The notes beneath the pieces were generated by a model. The model worked only from the letters and a program-made list of their open reading frames with translations, had not been told where the DNA came from and ran no database searches. Positions 1-10,300 of a stretch of 64,000 nucleotides of DNA are shown here, piece after piece (the stretch's first letter is position 1; each line of letters starts with the position of its first letter). Where the stretch lies: NCBI RefSeq assembly GCF_003858395.1, contig NZ_QWEV01000005.1, positions 620,001 through 684,000 on the forward strand, given 5' to 3'. Position numbers and translations under genes: made by a program. Origin of the DNA: Acidipila sp. EB88. Lineage in GTDB: Bacteria > Acidobacteriota > Terriglobia > Terriglobales > Acidobacteriaceae.

Positions 1-1753
1 CGATACCAGTCAGATGATCACCATGCTCATACGAGTAGAGGTACGGCAGCAACGCGTAGCGTGTCTTGATCGCCTGGGTCGCCGCAGCCTCCGCTACGGG
101 CCCGTACATCCACGGCTGACGCTTCTCGCCGAAGTCGCCATGCACACGATCGATAGGCACCCAAGCCGCAAACTCCATCCAGCGGGCATAGTTTTCCGGA
201 GTGGGATGTCCGTGAAAACCCCCTGTATCCATGCTCCAGTGGCTCGCGCCCAGATCCATCGCGGCCAGCATGCGACGACGCTGATACGCCATGGATGGGA
301 ACCCGGAGTCAATGTCGCCGGACCATACCGCGTACCCATAGCGATTCGAGCCAAGGAAGTAGGTCCGGTTCAGCGACCACACGCGTTGGTCCGCAACCGA
401 TCTTTGCCCGTCATACAGCATCCGCGCCATGTTCAGGAACTGGAGATTGCTAGCGGAGGAAACGCTCGAAGAGTCGGCTTCGTCGTTCCACCACCCAGCC
501 ATGCCCGCTTGAAACGCCGGCTTGAGATGTTCCCAGAACCAGCGCCTTGTCTCCGCCAGGTCAAAGTTCAGATTGCGCGCCATACGTTTTGTGAAGTAGT
601 CATCCTGTTGGGCTTCATCCGGAAACCAGAGATTATGCGCATCTGCATATGCCGCAGCCTCCGTTCTCGCTGTCGGGGCGCCCTCCGGAGAAAGCAGGAT
701 GCGGGGTTTGAGGATGCCGGAAAGCTTGACCCCCTGCTTCGCAAGGTCCAACGCGAACGCACCCGACGCGCCATCGGGGAACTTGTCAGGACCTGCAGCA
801 CCAGCGCCCGTTGTGCTGTTCCATCGCCACTCGCCATAGTTGTCTTCACCCCATGCCTTCCAGTCGAAATCCAGGATGAAGCCATCGAGGGGGATCTGCT
901 TCTGTCGATATTCCGCGACGATCTTCTTCAGATCGGCCTCGTCCGTGCCCCACTGACTATTGATGAAACCAAGAGTCCACTTCGGCGGCATGGGCGGCAA
1001 ACCGGAAAGCTTCACCATCGCAGACACCACTGTCATGGGCGGTCCAAATGCGACGTAGAACTCGAGATCCTTGCGTCCGCTGCCGGAAAACCGAACAGAT
1101 GGCCCCGTCGCTTTGAACGTTCCGCTGCTCGCGTCCACAAGCACGCCGAGATGATTGGTGAAAAAAAAGGGAGCGCCGCCATCGCCCTGCACGCCTGCTG
1201 CGACAATGGCCCCCTGGTTGCGCGTGAGGTCGCGACCGCTGTCGAGCAACTCCAGGCCACGCATGCCATACAAAGACTGTGCGTGGTCCAGTTCAAGGGG
1301 CAACTCGTCCCGCGTGGCAGCGCTGAACACATCATCCAGACGCAGGCAGTGGTTCTCCGGGTCACAGAAATCGATCGCGGCACCGTGGCTCGTGTCCACG
1401 CGCACACGCACCGCGGGTGCGTCGAGCACGGCGTGAGTGGCGTCCGCAAGCTGGATCGATCCTCCAATGGACTTCAGGTCGGGCACTGTCGGATTCGGAT
1501 CCAGCACAAGTGCACGGGGGCTCTCCTGTCCGCCTGGCAGCACGTGCACATGCACCAGGTTCCTGCCTGCCAGTTCGATGATCGCTGTGTCACTGCCCGC
1601 ATGCACCTGCACACCGTTCGCGGACTGCTGCATCTGTGCGTGCGCGTGTGGCGCAACTGGCAGCATCAGCAAGGCTGCTGCACCCGTCAGGATCTGCCGC
1701 AAATGTCCCGTGAGGCCGGCGCGAGACGCCGACAGCGTTGGTTTCAGAACCAT
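1..1753 (-). CDS. Glycoside hydrolase family 31 enzyme (alpha-glucosidase/alpha-xylosidase type), 3' end outside window
   Basis: Reading the minus strand from ATG at 1753 gives one open frame to the window edge, so the C-terminus is missing. Residues 1-40 form an export signal ending near PHAHAQ. The catalytic domain shows LDFDWKAWGEDNYG, then GWWNDEAD (position of the GH31 nucleophile Asp), then WSGDIDS (acid/base Asp region), and later SHWSMDTGGF and RWMEFAAWVPIDRVHGD, a typical order for family 31. It should cleave alpha-linked glucosides, xylosides or galactosides in the periplasm or outside; the exact substrate cannot be told. It is the last gene of the minus-strand glycan cluster, 76 bp after the SGNH hydrolase. 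The long plus-strand frame over this region is a GC-driven shadow. Confidence 0.85.
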   Translation of the reverse strand, partial: MVLKPTLSASRAGLTGHLRQILTGAAALLMLPVAPHAHAQMQQSANGVQVHAGSDTAIIELAGRNLVHVHVLPGGQESPRALVLDPNPTVPDLKSIGGSIQLADATHAVLDAPAVRVRVDTSHGAAIDFCDPENHCLRLDDVFSAATRDELPLELDHAQSLYGMRGLELLDSGRDLTRNQGAIVAAGVQGDGGAPFFFTNHLGVLVDASSGTFKATGPSVRFSGSGRKDLEFYVAFGPPMTVVSAMVKLSGLPPMPPKWTLGFINSQWGTDEADLKKIVAEYRQKQIPLDGFILDFDWKAWGEDNYGEWRWNSTTGAGAAGPDKFPDGASGAFALDLAKQGVKLSGILKPRILLSPEGAPTARTEAAAYADAHNLWFPDEAQQDDYFTKRMARNLNFDLAETRRWFWEHLKPAFQAGMAGWWNDEADSSSVSSASNLQFLNMARMLYDGQRSVADQRVWSLNRTYFLGSNRYGYAVWSGDIDSGFPSMAYQRRRMLAAMDLGASHWSMDTGGFHGHPTPENYARWMEFAAWVPIDRVHGDFGEKRQPWMYGPVAEAAATQAIKTRYALLPYLYSYEHGDHLTGI

Positions 1754-1829
1754 GGGAAACAAACCTTTCTCTAGCACTGCGCGCGCAACACGACACCGAT
1801 GCGTGGATGTCTGCACTAAGCAGCAGCGG

Positions 1830-3122
1830 TTACTGCACCGGTACAAGCTCAAACGTGTGCGGCTTGGGAACCGCCAATGCCCTGGCCTTCTTCACCACTG
1901 CGGCTTCGAGTGCGTCCATGGCATGCGAAGCCTGGTCTGCTTCCGGCAGTTTGTCCGCGTCAAGCGCAACCTGTACATGGCGAAAGCGGTCGAAGTGGAG
2001 ATCGTTGTGCTGCACCACCGCTTCATACACGTTGAACGCCTGGTCCGACATGGGCGTCGCCAGCGGCGCAAGATTTACCCCAGCGGCCAGCTCCGCGCTC
2101 GTGAAGGTGCGCAGCTTCGTCCCATCAATCCGCAGTCCGTAGACGCCATCCTTCAGGCCCGTGACCCGTACGGTCTCTTGATTCAGGGCGGTGGTGATGT
2201 CGGAACTATGAATGACCAGCGGCACAGTCGCTCCGCCGCCCCACATCGTCTCCCACTGCGCAAAGGGCAGCGGGAGTGATTCGTCGGTCTCGGTCCAGCG
2301 CACGCCGTTGGCACCATCCAAAGCAGAGATCTTCGTGTGCTCACTCTCCTTCACGGTGATCTTCGAGCCCTTCACGTCGAGGCTGACCGCGGCAACGACC
2401 GGCCTCGCGTTCCAGGCCTTTAATATCTGCGCGGCAAGCATCAGGTGCCCGCCGAACGAGGGATGAATATGATCCGGCAGAATCTTTGCGGCGTTGTCGG
2501 GGTCTGCCTGGTTGGCCTTCTTCAGCATCTCCACAAACTCCGTATTTGCGTCGGCCAGCGTCAGGCCGGCAGTATGTCCATACTCCGCAAGCCACTGTCC
2601 GTATCCGATCAGTGCGTTGTTATACGGGTAGTTGTCGGCGACAGGAAACGCCGGCGGTCGGGTGACGTTGTCGTAAGGCGAGGGTTCGATGGCTGTAATC
2701 CTCACGCCCGGCACATCGGTCCGGATAGTCTCGACAATGTGCTTGATACCGTCGAAGTACGCCTGGTCGGACTCTTCCGTCGGCGCCTTGTACCCGCCGT
2801 CGTTCATGCCGAGCATCACCGTCACCACGCTTGGCTTGTAAGCAACCACGTCCCGCTGCAGTCGCAGCGCGATTGGACCGCCCCCACCGCCGCTCACTCG
2901 ATCCCCACCCCAGCCGGAGTTCACAAAGCCTATGTTGAGGCTTGGATAGCGCGTCATCGCAAAGGTCTCGACGATCATCGTATACACCCGCTGATCGGTG
3001 ATACTGTCACCGTAAAAAACCACGCGATCCCCGTCGTGCAGGTAGAACGGGCTCTGCTGCGCGGAAGCTCCTGTGACAACCAGACCGAAAAGAACAGCGG
3101 CGATAGTTTTCAGGCGAGACAT
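1830..3122 (-). CDS. Exported SGNH/GDSL-family hydrolase (esterase)
   Basis: A 430-residue protein with an N-terminal signal peptide (cleavage near GASAQ, about residue 21). SGNH blocks are visible: block I YGDSITD (nucleophile Ser, about residue 40), an Asn in block III at GMNDGG, and the Asp/His pair in DHIHPS. The family hydrolyses ester bonds, often acetyl groups on plant polysaccharides or sugar acids. The C-terminal 200 residues form an extra domain I do not recognise. Its place between a GH38-like and a GH31 gene suggests de-esterification of the same glycan. The substrate is inferred from context only. Confidence 0.85.
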   Translation of the reverse strand: MSRLKTIAAVLFGLVVTGASAQQSPFYLHDGDRVVFYGDSITDQRVYTMIVETFAMTRYPSLNIGFVNSGWGGDRVSGGGGGPIALRLQRDVVAYKPSVVTVMLGMNDGGYKAPTEESDQAYFDGIKHIVETIRTDVPGVRITAIEPSPYDNVTRPPAFPVADNYPYNNALIGYGQWLAEYGHTAGLTLADANTEFVEMLKKANQADPDNAAKILPDHIHPSFGGHLMLAAQILKAWNARPVVAAVSLDVKGSKITVKESEHTKISALDGANGVRWTETDESLPLPFAQWETMWGGGATVPLVIHSSDITTALNQETVRVTGLKDGVYGLRIDGTKLRTFTSAELAAGVNLAPLATPMSDQAFNVYEAVVQHNDLHFDRFRHVQVALDADKLPEADQASHAMDALEAAVVKKARALAVPKPHTFELVPVQ

Positions 3123-3384
3123 GTGCTTTTCTCAGACCTCGTAAGTGGTGGATCAGATTTGGCGTAACGATACCATAACGCACTTGCGTTCCGGAACACG
3201 GGCCTGGCCCCATCGGACTGCAACTGTGTTTGTGCCTTTGCAGGTACTTGCGCAACGAAACAGCGTGGCGCTTCCACAGCGGAGACGATGGAGGTACCGG
3301 TACCACGGAAGGCAGATACGATGCGGGCCGCGCTCCCGACAGAGCCATGCGCGAAGAGCAGGGCTCTGCGGCATCGATCGAGGC

Positions 3385-6147
3385 TCATGCCGTTCCTTTC
3401 GCCGTCGGCTTCGAGCGCGCCAGCATAACTCGGATCGTTCGTATGGAGAAGGCCGGCATCGTTACCTGCACAGCTGTCTTCCCTGCGCCCGTCCTTCGCA
3501 GAGGCAGCGCTTCCATCACGCGGCCGTCGAGCTCGACAAGCTGCGCTGCGCGGACCGGCATCCCGAATTCCAGGTGGCAGGTCTCTGCTTCCGGCGCGGC
3601 GCAGAAAAGCCTGGCCTGCAGTTCATCCCTCAGCACAACCACACTCGTGAGCGACACGCGAGGCGAGTCCATGCGTAGCAGCGAGGCGGTCTGCTCGTCG
3701 CTTGCGGGCACCTTGTCCATCTCCTGCGTGACAATGGATTCCTGCAGTGCTTCATTCTCCCGCCAGAGTCCTGCTTCAAACCAGGCGCCTTGATGCGGAA
3801 GAATGGAGTAGTGCGACTCCTGCTCTCCACGCAGCGGACACTTGCCCCACCAGAAGCCGGCTTCGCCTCCCCAGCCAAGGATGATGCCGAGAGGCTCGCC
3901 CCCGCCATGCGAATACGCAGTGGTGCGATCGGAGAAAAGAGCGAGGCCCACCTTCTGCTGCTCGTCGTACAGGTCCACCCACGTCGTAAGAATGTTGTGC
4001 TTGATCTCATCCCAGCGCTGGAAGTGTGTGGAGTCGTTACGGCTACGGCACACGTCGAAGGCACTGCTCTTGTAGAGTGCCTCCTGCGAGAGCGCCATAG
4101 GAAAAATCGCCTGCAACTTGAATCGGCCATCGTTGGAGGAACGCCGCCGCTCCCTGTTGCGATCCTCTGGCGCGATCTCCCACGGATCACCGATCCACGT
4201 GTCCTGATCGAAGTGAAACAACACGTCGCAATCGATGCGTGCCTGCCCCTGCACAATCGTCGTCACCGCGCGGAACGCACACCCGCCGAGCGTGCCCAGA
4301 GCCTCGACCTTGACCCGCAGCGGCCCGTGCTCGAGCACCGTTAACTGCGCGTGTGTCTGTGACGAGGTGTGCCACTGCTTCTCTTCTGCGAAGAAGCCGC
4401 GAAATTCGTTCAGCAGCTTGCCCTGCCTGCACATCTCCCGGGCGAACTGCTTCGCGTAGAGGCTCGCGATAGCGCCTCCCTGCGCGGCACGGAAACACAC
4501 GCGATACAGATCGCTCTCAACCCACACGTCTCCGTCCGCCTCGATACGCACAGAGATGCTGTGCGGCATCGTCTCGAGACCCGGATCCTGGTGCTCGCGC
4601 ACCTGGTATGTCTTCCACCCGAACGCCGGGAGAGTGTCCCGAAAGAGCAGCGTCGCTGCATTGATCGAGGAGGCTCCGGAAGCGGCGAGCCTCGTGTCCA
4701 TCACAGGCTCACGCAGCGCTCCTGTCTGCGGCAGTTCCCGGTAACACCGGCTCACGTTCGCCTGGCAGGCAAGCACCCTTCCGTCGGCGCACAGCACCGT
4801 AAACGCACGTGTCCCCGGGTCAGCAGACATCGTGATCTCGACGATCGCATCCCGCGCATGCGCCAACGTGTTCACGGCACGGATGAAGTGCACGCCGCGT
4901 TCCGGGTCAGCTTTCGGACCGGCGGTGCGTTCCAGCGATGTCATCGCCTCGTCTCGAAGCTGAGCGGCCGTATCCGACGCTGCCAGCGTTTCAGCAGCTA
5001 CCTGGAACGCCCAGGCCTGGCGCCCGCTGCGCGTCGTCACCGTGATCCACGCATCGTGTGCCTGCGACCACATGCATTGGTCCCAGGCATGTTCAAGCAG
5101 CTGCGTGGGCCATGCCGCGGCGGCCCACAGGTAAGCCATGGCGCAAAGCTTTTCAGTACGGATCAGCTGCACTTCTGCCTCGCGCACCTGCTGGCTTGCG
5201 CGATGCAGGGTCTTGTCCCCCCATGGCAGCGCCGTCAGGATGTCCTCCATCGAGAACTTCCAATCGACCGGCTCTGTGCGTGCGATGTCGTGGATATACT
5301 CGCGCCACGTCGCGAAGCGCACCCAGGGCGCCGCAACGCGCGGCTGGGCGGCCCACCCCAGGTCCTGAAAACACATGCCGGCGGGTTGCGGGATACCATG
5401 CTCCGCACAGCGCACTGCATAGTCGGGACTGACTTCCGTCGCCTCGGTCTCCCACACGTGCAGCAGGTGCTCCTGCGTGTAACGCGGCACCGCCGGTATG
5501 GACGAGCCATCAGGGCCGATCCAGTGCACAAGCTCCGCATCGAAGCCCTGCGTGTAGCCGCCCCATGCGGTGCTTGCATTTTTGAGCGACGCTCCCGTAA
5601 AGCCGAAGGAGCGCAGGATCTGCGGCAGGCACGAAGCCCAGCAGGGCTCCTGCACCGCATATGTTTCCACACGCGCTTGCGGAAAGCTGCGGCGAATCAG
5701 TTCCAGCCCTCGCTGCAGCTGACGGATGTTGCTTTCGCCCGAGATCGCCCAGCCGTACGGCTGCGAGAAAGTGCCCCCGGTAATCTCCACACGTGCGCCC
5801 GGCCCTTTGGCTGCGACCATCGTCGCCAGGGTGCGGAAGCATGATGGGTCTTCCCGCGCGAGCGTACTCCACGAGTCCGCCTCCACATCAAGCGAGAGCT
5901 TCCACTCTGGAGTGTGCTCAAGCGCCTGAAGGATGTCGCGCCAGCAGCCTTCCGGCATGTGGCCACGCACGCCCCCGTGATACCCGTCCATGTAGTACAG
6001 GATCGGCGTGTGCTGATCGGCCGTCACGGCAACGAGGCACCCGGGCCGGAGTGCAGCCAGGGCGGCCGACGCACCCACACGCTTCAGCATCTCGCGGCGC
6101 GTCATCCACGCAGGTCGCCTTGATCCGTTCGTATCCTGTGGCAGCAT
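3385..6147 (-). CDS. Family GH38-like alpha-mannosidase with twin-arginine signal
   Basis: About 920 residues. The start TRREMLKRVGASAALAALRPG looks like a Tat signal, so the enzyme is probably exported folded. The N-terminal third carries GH38-like traits: GESNIRQ followed by an LPQILRSFGFTG segment. The C-terminal half (VWVESDLYRV onward, ending in a beta domain) resembles the GH38 C-terminal domain. Where canonical GH38 has a nucleophile Asp before the FG motif, this protein appears to read VQEPCWAS, so the usual Asp may be a Glu; an alignment is needed. The start could be ATG 6147 or GTG 6150. It lies between the alpha/beta hydrolase and SGNH genes in the same direction. Mannosidase activity is inferred from family. 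Confidence 0.72.
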   Translation of the reverse strand: MLPQDTNGSRRPAWMTRREMLKRVGASAALAALRPGCLVAVTADQHTPILYYMDGYHGGVRGHMPEGCWRDILQALEHTPEWKLSLDVEADSWSTLAREDPSCFRTLATMVAAKGPGARVEITGGTFSQPYGWAISGESNIRQLQRGLELIRRSFPQARVETYAVQEPCWASCLPQILRSFGFTGASLKNASTAWGGYTQGFDAELVHWIGPDGSSIPAVPRYTQEHLLHVWETEATEVSPDYAVRCAEHGIPQPAGMCFQDLGWAAQPRVAAPWVRFATWREYIHDIARTEPVDWKFSMEDILTALPWGDKTLHRASQQVREAEVQLIRTEKLCAMAYLWAAAAWPTQLLEHAWDQCMWSQAHDAWITVTTRSGRQAWAFQVAAETLAASDTAAQLRDEAMTSLERTAGPKADPERGVHFIRAVNTLAHARDAIVEITMSADPGTRAFTVLCADGRVLACQANVSRCYRELPQTGALREPVMDTRLAASGASSINAATLLFRDTLPAFGWKTYQVREHQDPGLETMPHSISVRIEADGDVWVESDLYRVCFRAAQGGAIASLYAKQFAREMCRQGKLLNEFRGFFAEEKQWHTSSQTHAQLTVLEHGPLRVKVEALGTLGGCAFRAVTTIVQGQARIDCDVLFHFDQDTWIGDPWEIAPEDRNRERRRSSNDGRFKLQAIFPMALSQEALYKSSAFDVCRSRNDSTHFQRWDEIKHNILTTWVDLYDEQQKVGLALFSDRTTAYSHGGGEPLGIILGWGGEAGFWWGKCPLRGEQESHYSILPHQGAWFEAGLWRENEALQESIVTQEMDKVPASDEQTASLLRMDSPRVSLTSVVVLRDELQARLFCAAPEAETCHLEFGMPVRAAQLVELDGRVMEALPLRRTGAGKTAVQVTMPAFSIRTIRVMLARSKPTAKGTA

Positions 6148-6310
6148 CACTCCACCATCACCGCCGCTGCCCGGCTATCACAAGCATCCACCGGCGGCTT
6201 CGTCTTCAATGCATCCTCTCACTCGGCTCTTGCAGCCACAGTGCCATGCTCACTCCGCGCGCTCGCACTGTTTCGAGGCCCGCTGCCAATACACAGCGGG
6301 CATGGCCGAC

Positions 6311-7252
6311 TCAGTTCGCCGGAGGCGGAACCACCGCATCGAGAAACTTCCAGATCTCGCGAAATGCCCGCAGCGTCTCGGCGTCATTGAAGCTCCCATG
6401 ATCCCCACCTGGAATTGTCACCAGTTCATTCCGCACACCCACCTGGTCGAGGGCCGCCTTGAGCTTCTGCGCCTGCGAGTACGGCACAACACTGTCGTGA
6501 TCGCCATGGACCGTGATCACGGGCGGCTGTCCTGCGTGCACATACGTCAGTGGCGAACTCTGCTTGGCAACAGCCTGCTTGTCCTGCGCTCCGCTCAGCC
6601 ACGCCACGGCGTACGTCTTGCGGTCAGGCCCCGCAAGGATGGCATTGACGTCGGAGATGCCGAACCAGTTCACAATGGCTGCAACCTTCATCGGAGGCGT
6701 AACCGCATCGGCAGGGCATGCGTCATCGAGCCCGGCAGCCTCGGTCAGCATGCCTGTCATAAGTGCAAGGTGCCCGCCGGCGGAGTGCCCCGAGACAACA
6801 ATCCGGTTGGTGTCGAAGTGGTATTTGTCAGCATTGTTGTACACCCAGCGGAGCGCGCAACGAACATCCTGCACCGCCCCCGGCGCCGACGCACTGCTCG
6901 CCATGCGATACTCCACGTTGACCACGTCCCACCCGCGTTCAATGTAGGGCAGAAACGAGTTTGGCGAGCCGCCCTTGTCTCCGAATACCCAGCCGCCGCC
7001 ATGGATGTAAATCAATGTCGGAACAGGTTTTTTCGCTGCATGGTTCTCCCACACATCCAGATGCACCGTGGTGTTCCCGAACGTGCCATATGCAATGTTG
7101 GCGCCGACACCATAATGAAAAGAAGCGAGTTCAGCCCAGTCGCCGGCAGAAGCCGGAGTGGTCGCTTGGGCATGCGACATTGCAGGCAACAACAAACACG
7201 TGGCGAGAGCGACACCTCGCATGAGCGTAAAGTTCACCAGGCACCTTTCCAT
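6311..7252 (-). CDS. Exported alpha/beta hydrolase (BD-FAE/esterase-lipase family)
   Basis: Roughly 314 residues with a signal peptide (LATCLLLPAMSHAQ). Hallmarks are the oxyanion-hole motif IHGGGW, the nucleophile elbow GHSAGGH, an acidic residue in HGDHDSVVP and the catalytic His in GGDHGSF. These place it with carbohydrate esterases such as feruloyl or acetyl esterases and with kynurenine-formamidase-like hydrolases. Start choice is uncertain: ATG 7252 has AGGA upstream, while ATG 7222 would begin directly at the signal peptide; a longer frame reaches 7285. It lies between the TonB receptor and the GH38-like gene, so it probably deacylates the imported or degraded glycan. Confidence 0.82.
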   Translation of the reverse strand: MERCLVNFTLMRGVALATCLLLPAMSHAQATTPASAGDWAELASFHYGVGANIAYGTFGNTTVHLDVWENHAAKKPVPTLIYIHGGGWVFGDKGGSPNSFLPYIERGWDVVNVEYRMASSASAPGAVQDVRCALRWVYNNADKYHFDTNRIVVSGHSAGGHLALMTGMLTEAAGLDDACPADAVTPPMKVAAIVNWFGISDVNAILAGPDRKTYAVAWLSGAQDKQAVAKQSSPLTYVHAGQPPVITVHGDHDSVVPYSQAQKLKAALDQVGVRNELVTIPGGDHGSFNDAETLRAFREIWKFLDAVVPPPAN

Positions 7253-7354
7253 CTCTTTATGATCCTGTAGTTCTGCCAGCAGCAAGCACCATAAGCAGCG
7301 CTCCCAAGGAGTGCGCGCGGACCGGGCGACGCCGCCAGCACATCGCCCGGTAAC

Positions 7355-10300
7355 TCAGAACACTATCTTCGACGAGAACTGCACCTGTCGCGACGTGCCA
7401 ATGCCAACCAGCGATCCGATCGTACCGGTGCTGATGCCATAGTTGAACCCGGGTGTGACCGGCAGGCCGGCTGAGGGCAAAGTGCTCGTCGCGGAGTACT
7501 GCAGGCTCGCCGACGGGTTAGAGAAGTTTGGATGGTTCACGATGTCGAACAGCTCGGCGCGAAATTCCCAGGATGCGTGCTCGAACAGGCGAGTCGTTTT
7601 CAGGAGGCTGACGTCCGGCTGAATAAAGCCGGGTCCACGGCCAAGGTTGCGTGGGCAGTTACCGCCGGTGGCGGAAGGTGTCGAGAAACCAGCGGAGCTC
7701 AGTTGATTGTTCGGCAGGCTGAAGTCCGACGCTCTCGTGTTCAGCCCGGCCTCGCAGTCAGGCCGCAGCGAACCAACAAACGGATTGTTCGCAAGTGCCG
7801 AGAACCCGAAGTTGATCGGCGTTCCCGAGCGCCCCTGCGTGATAGTGGATACCTGCCACCCCGCACCGAGCCGTTCCGGCACTTTGGGAATGCGCGGCGC
7901 GCTGTACACAAACCCCATCACGAAGTTGTTGCGGATATCGATGTCCCCTTGTGAGAAATCGCCCTTGATGTTGCGGGGATCCTGGTACGCCTCGAACAGG
8001 CCCATGTAATCGTCGAACTCGTGCTGCCAGTTATAGTTCGCTTGCACGCTCAGCCCATGCGTGTTGGCCTTGATGGAAGCATTGAATGCTTCCGAGGTCG
8101 AGAACGCCTCGGCTCCCGAGTAATTGACGGAACCCAGCGAATCATTGATATAGCTGTGATACGTGTTGCTCGCCGCGGAAATTGGATCGTTTGGGTTCTC
8201 GAGGTTGAAGTTGCCGCCCGACGCCTCGTGCAAGCCCCGGTTGCCGCGATACGAAAGCGTCAGCACCACGTTCCTGGCCACCTGCTGGTCGACAGAGAGG
8301 CTCCACTGTTCGGAGTAGGTATCGTGCTGATGCGGGTCAAACACCGTGATACTTACCGGCGGCTGCGGAGAGCAGTTCGGTGCCTGCACCGGCAGAGGAT
8401 AGGAGATCGTCACCAGCGCGGGTGTGCACTGGTACGCACCCGTCGTCAGGTTTGCGATGCTGATATTGGTCACGGTGTTCTGCGCGACGTTGAGCGGTGC
8501 ACCGGCGGCGATCGGCAGAAAGAACAGGCCTGCGCCACCGCGAAGCGTTGTCCTGCCTTTGCCGAAGGGGTCCCAGTTGAAGCCAACGCGTGGGGAGAAG
8601 TCATAGGGATTCGCGGCATACAGTGGTGTGCTCGCAGGGATCAGCGATGCCGATGCGGGATAGCTTGCAGAAACGTTCGCCAGGTTCGCTAAACTCCCAT
8701 TCTGAAACCCGGCATTGTCGCCATGAAGCACCGTGTTGTACTCGTAGCGAATGCCGAGGTTGAGCGCAAGCCGTTGCGTCACTTTCCAGTCGTCGTTGAA
8801 GAAGTAACTCATCATGGCGTTGCGCACGTGCGTCAGGGGATAGCCGAGACGGGTCCAGCCGGTCGCGGTGTTGTTCAGGAAGCCCTCTGGTCCTCCGCTG
8901 GGCGTGTAGCAGCCTGCCGGTGTGTTGGTCGCGGTGCAGGGGTTTGTGCCCGCCGCCGGAACCGCCGGACCCGGTGCGTAGTAGATGGCATCCTGCGTAT
9001 CCAGTTCGCGGCCTACGTTATTCCACCGAATATCGAACCCGAGCTTGAACTGGTTGCGCCCCTTGACCAGGGTCGCCGTGTCGAGCGCCTGGTAGGAAAT
9101 AGAAGGTTCGCTGGACTGGAAGAGCTGCGGACTCGGCGTGACACTGCCAATGCCAACCTGGCAGCCGTTGCACCCGAAGAGCGGAAAGCCTGGTTCCCCA
9201 CCACTCTGGTGCGAATGCGGGCTGTTGATCGCGAAGCCCGCCTCGTTCAGAAAGTTTGCCGAACCGATGTAGTTCCAGCTTGCCTTTCCAAGTTGCGTCA
9301 ACTCGGGAGCATCCGCGCTTTGCCCGACCGCTAGTCCGTAAACACCGTAGGTATCGCTGGCGTTGTAGTTATACCGCACCGCAAAGTTGTTCTTGGCATT
9401 CAGAACATAGTCCAGCTTGAGCGCCGCGGTGTTTTCGCTGATGTCGTTCGTGGTGATGCCATTGATCAGGTCGAACCAGTAGCTGTAGATGACGCCATTC
9501 TGCGTTGGCGCAGGGCCCGCGTTCCCCAGCGGGATCTTCGCCAGTACAGGAGCCATGGACGGAACCGCCATCGCCCGCATGCGCTGGTTCAGCACCAGGT
9601 TCGTTCCGGTCACTGGCGTGCTGATATGCTGGCGAACACCCTCGTAATTCATAAAGAAGAACAGCTTGTCGGTGAGGATCGGGCCGCCCAGGTTCCCGCC
9701 GAACTGGTTCAGGCGCAGCGGCGTGTGCGTGCCGTTGTAAAAGTAGTTCTCGGCGTCCAGGGCATCATTTCGGAAGAAGTCGAACACTTCCCCGTGGAGC
9801 TGATTGCTGCCTGACTTGGTGATGATGTTGACGATCTCGCCGACAGCGCGTCCATACTCGGCCGAATACTCGGACGACAACACGCGCACTTCCTGCACGT
9901 TGTCAATGCTCGAGCGCGTGACGCGGGCGTTGCCACGTCCGAACGTGCTGAAGGTGACATTGCCGTCCACGCGTGTGGCATCGGTACCGTCCACCAGCAT
10001 GTTCGCGCCGAACTGCCCACTCGGAAAGCCACCCAGCGAGTCTCCATTCACGGAGCTCCCCGTGTTTTGAATCGCACCAGGCACAAGGGTCAGCAGGCTT
10101 GTGACATCACGTCCGTTCAACGGCAGCTTTGCTACTTGCTCCGCATTGATCGTGGTGCTTATGGTGCCGGATTCCGTATTTACCTGGACCGCAGCGGCCT
10201 GTACGTTGACCGTCTCGGCGACCCCGCCCACCCGCAGGGTCGCACTCTCGTTGAAGGTCTCATCGGCATGCAGCACGATCCCTTCGACGTTGGTGGTGCT

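Noticed and set aside
14..1774. 586-codon plus-strand frame
   Set aside because: It is antisense to a GH31 gene with clear family motifs; its own translation is Arg/His-rich with no recognisable domain.
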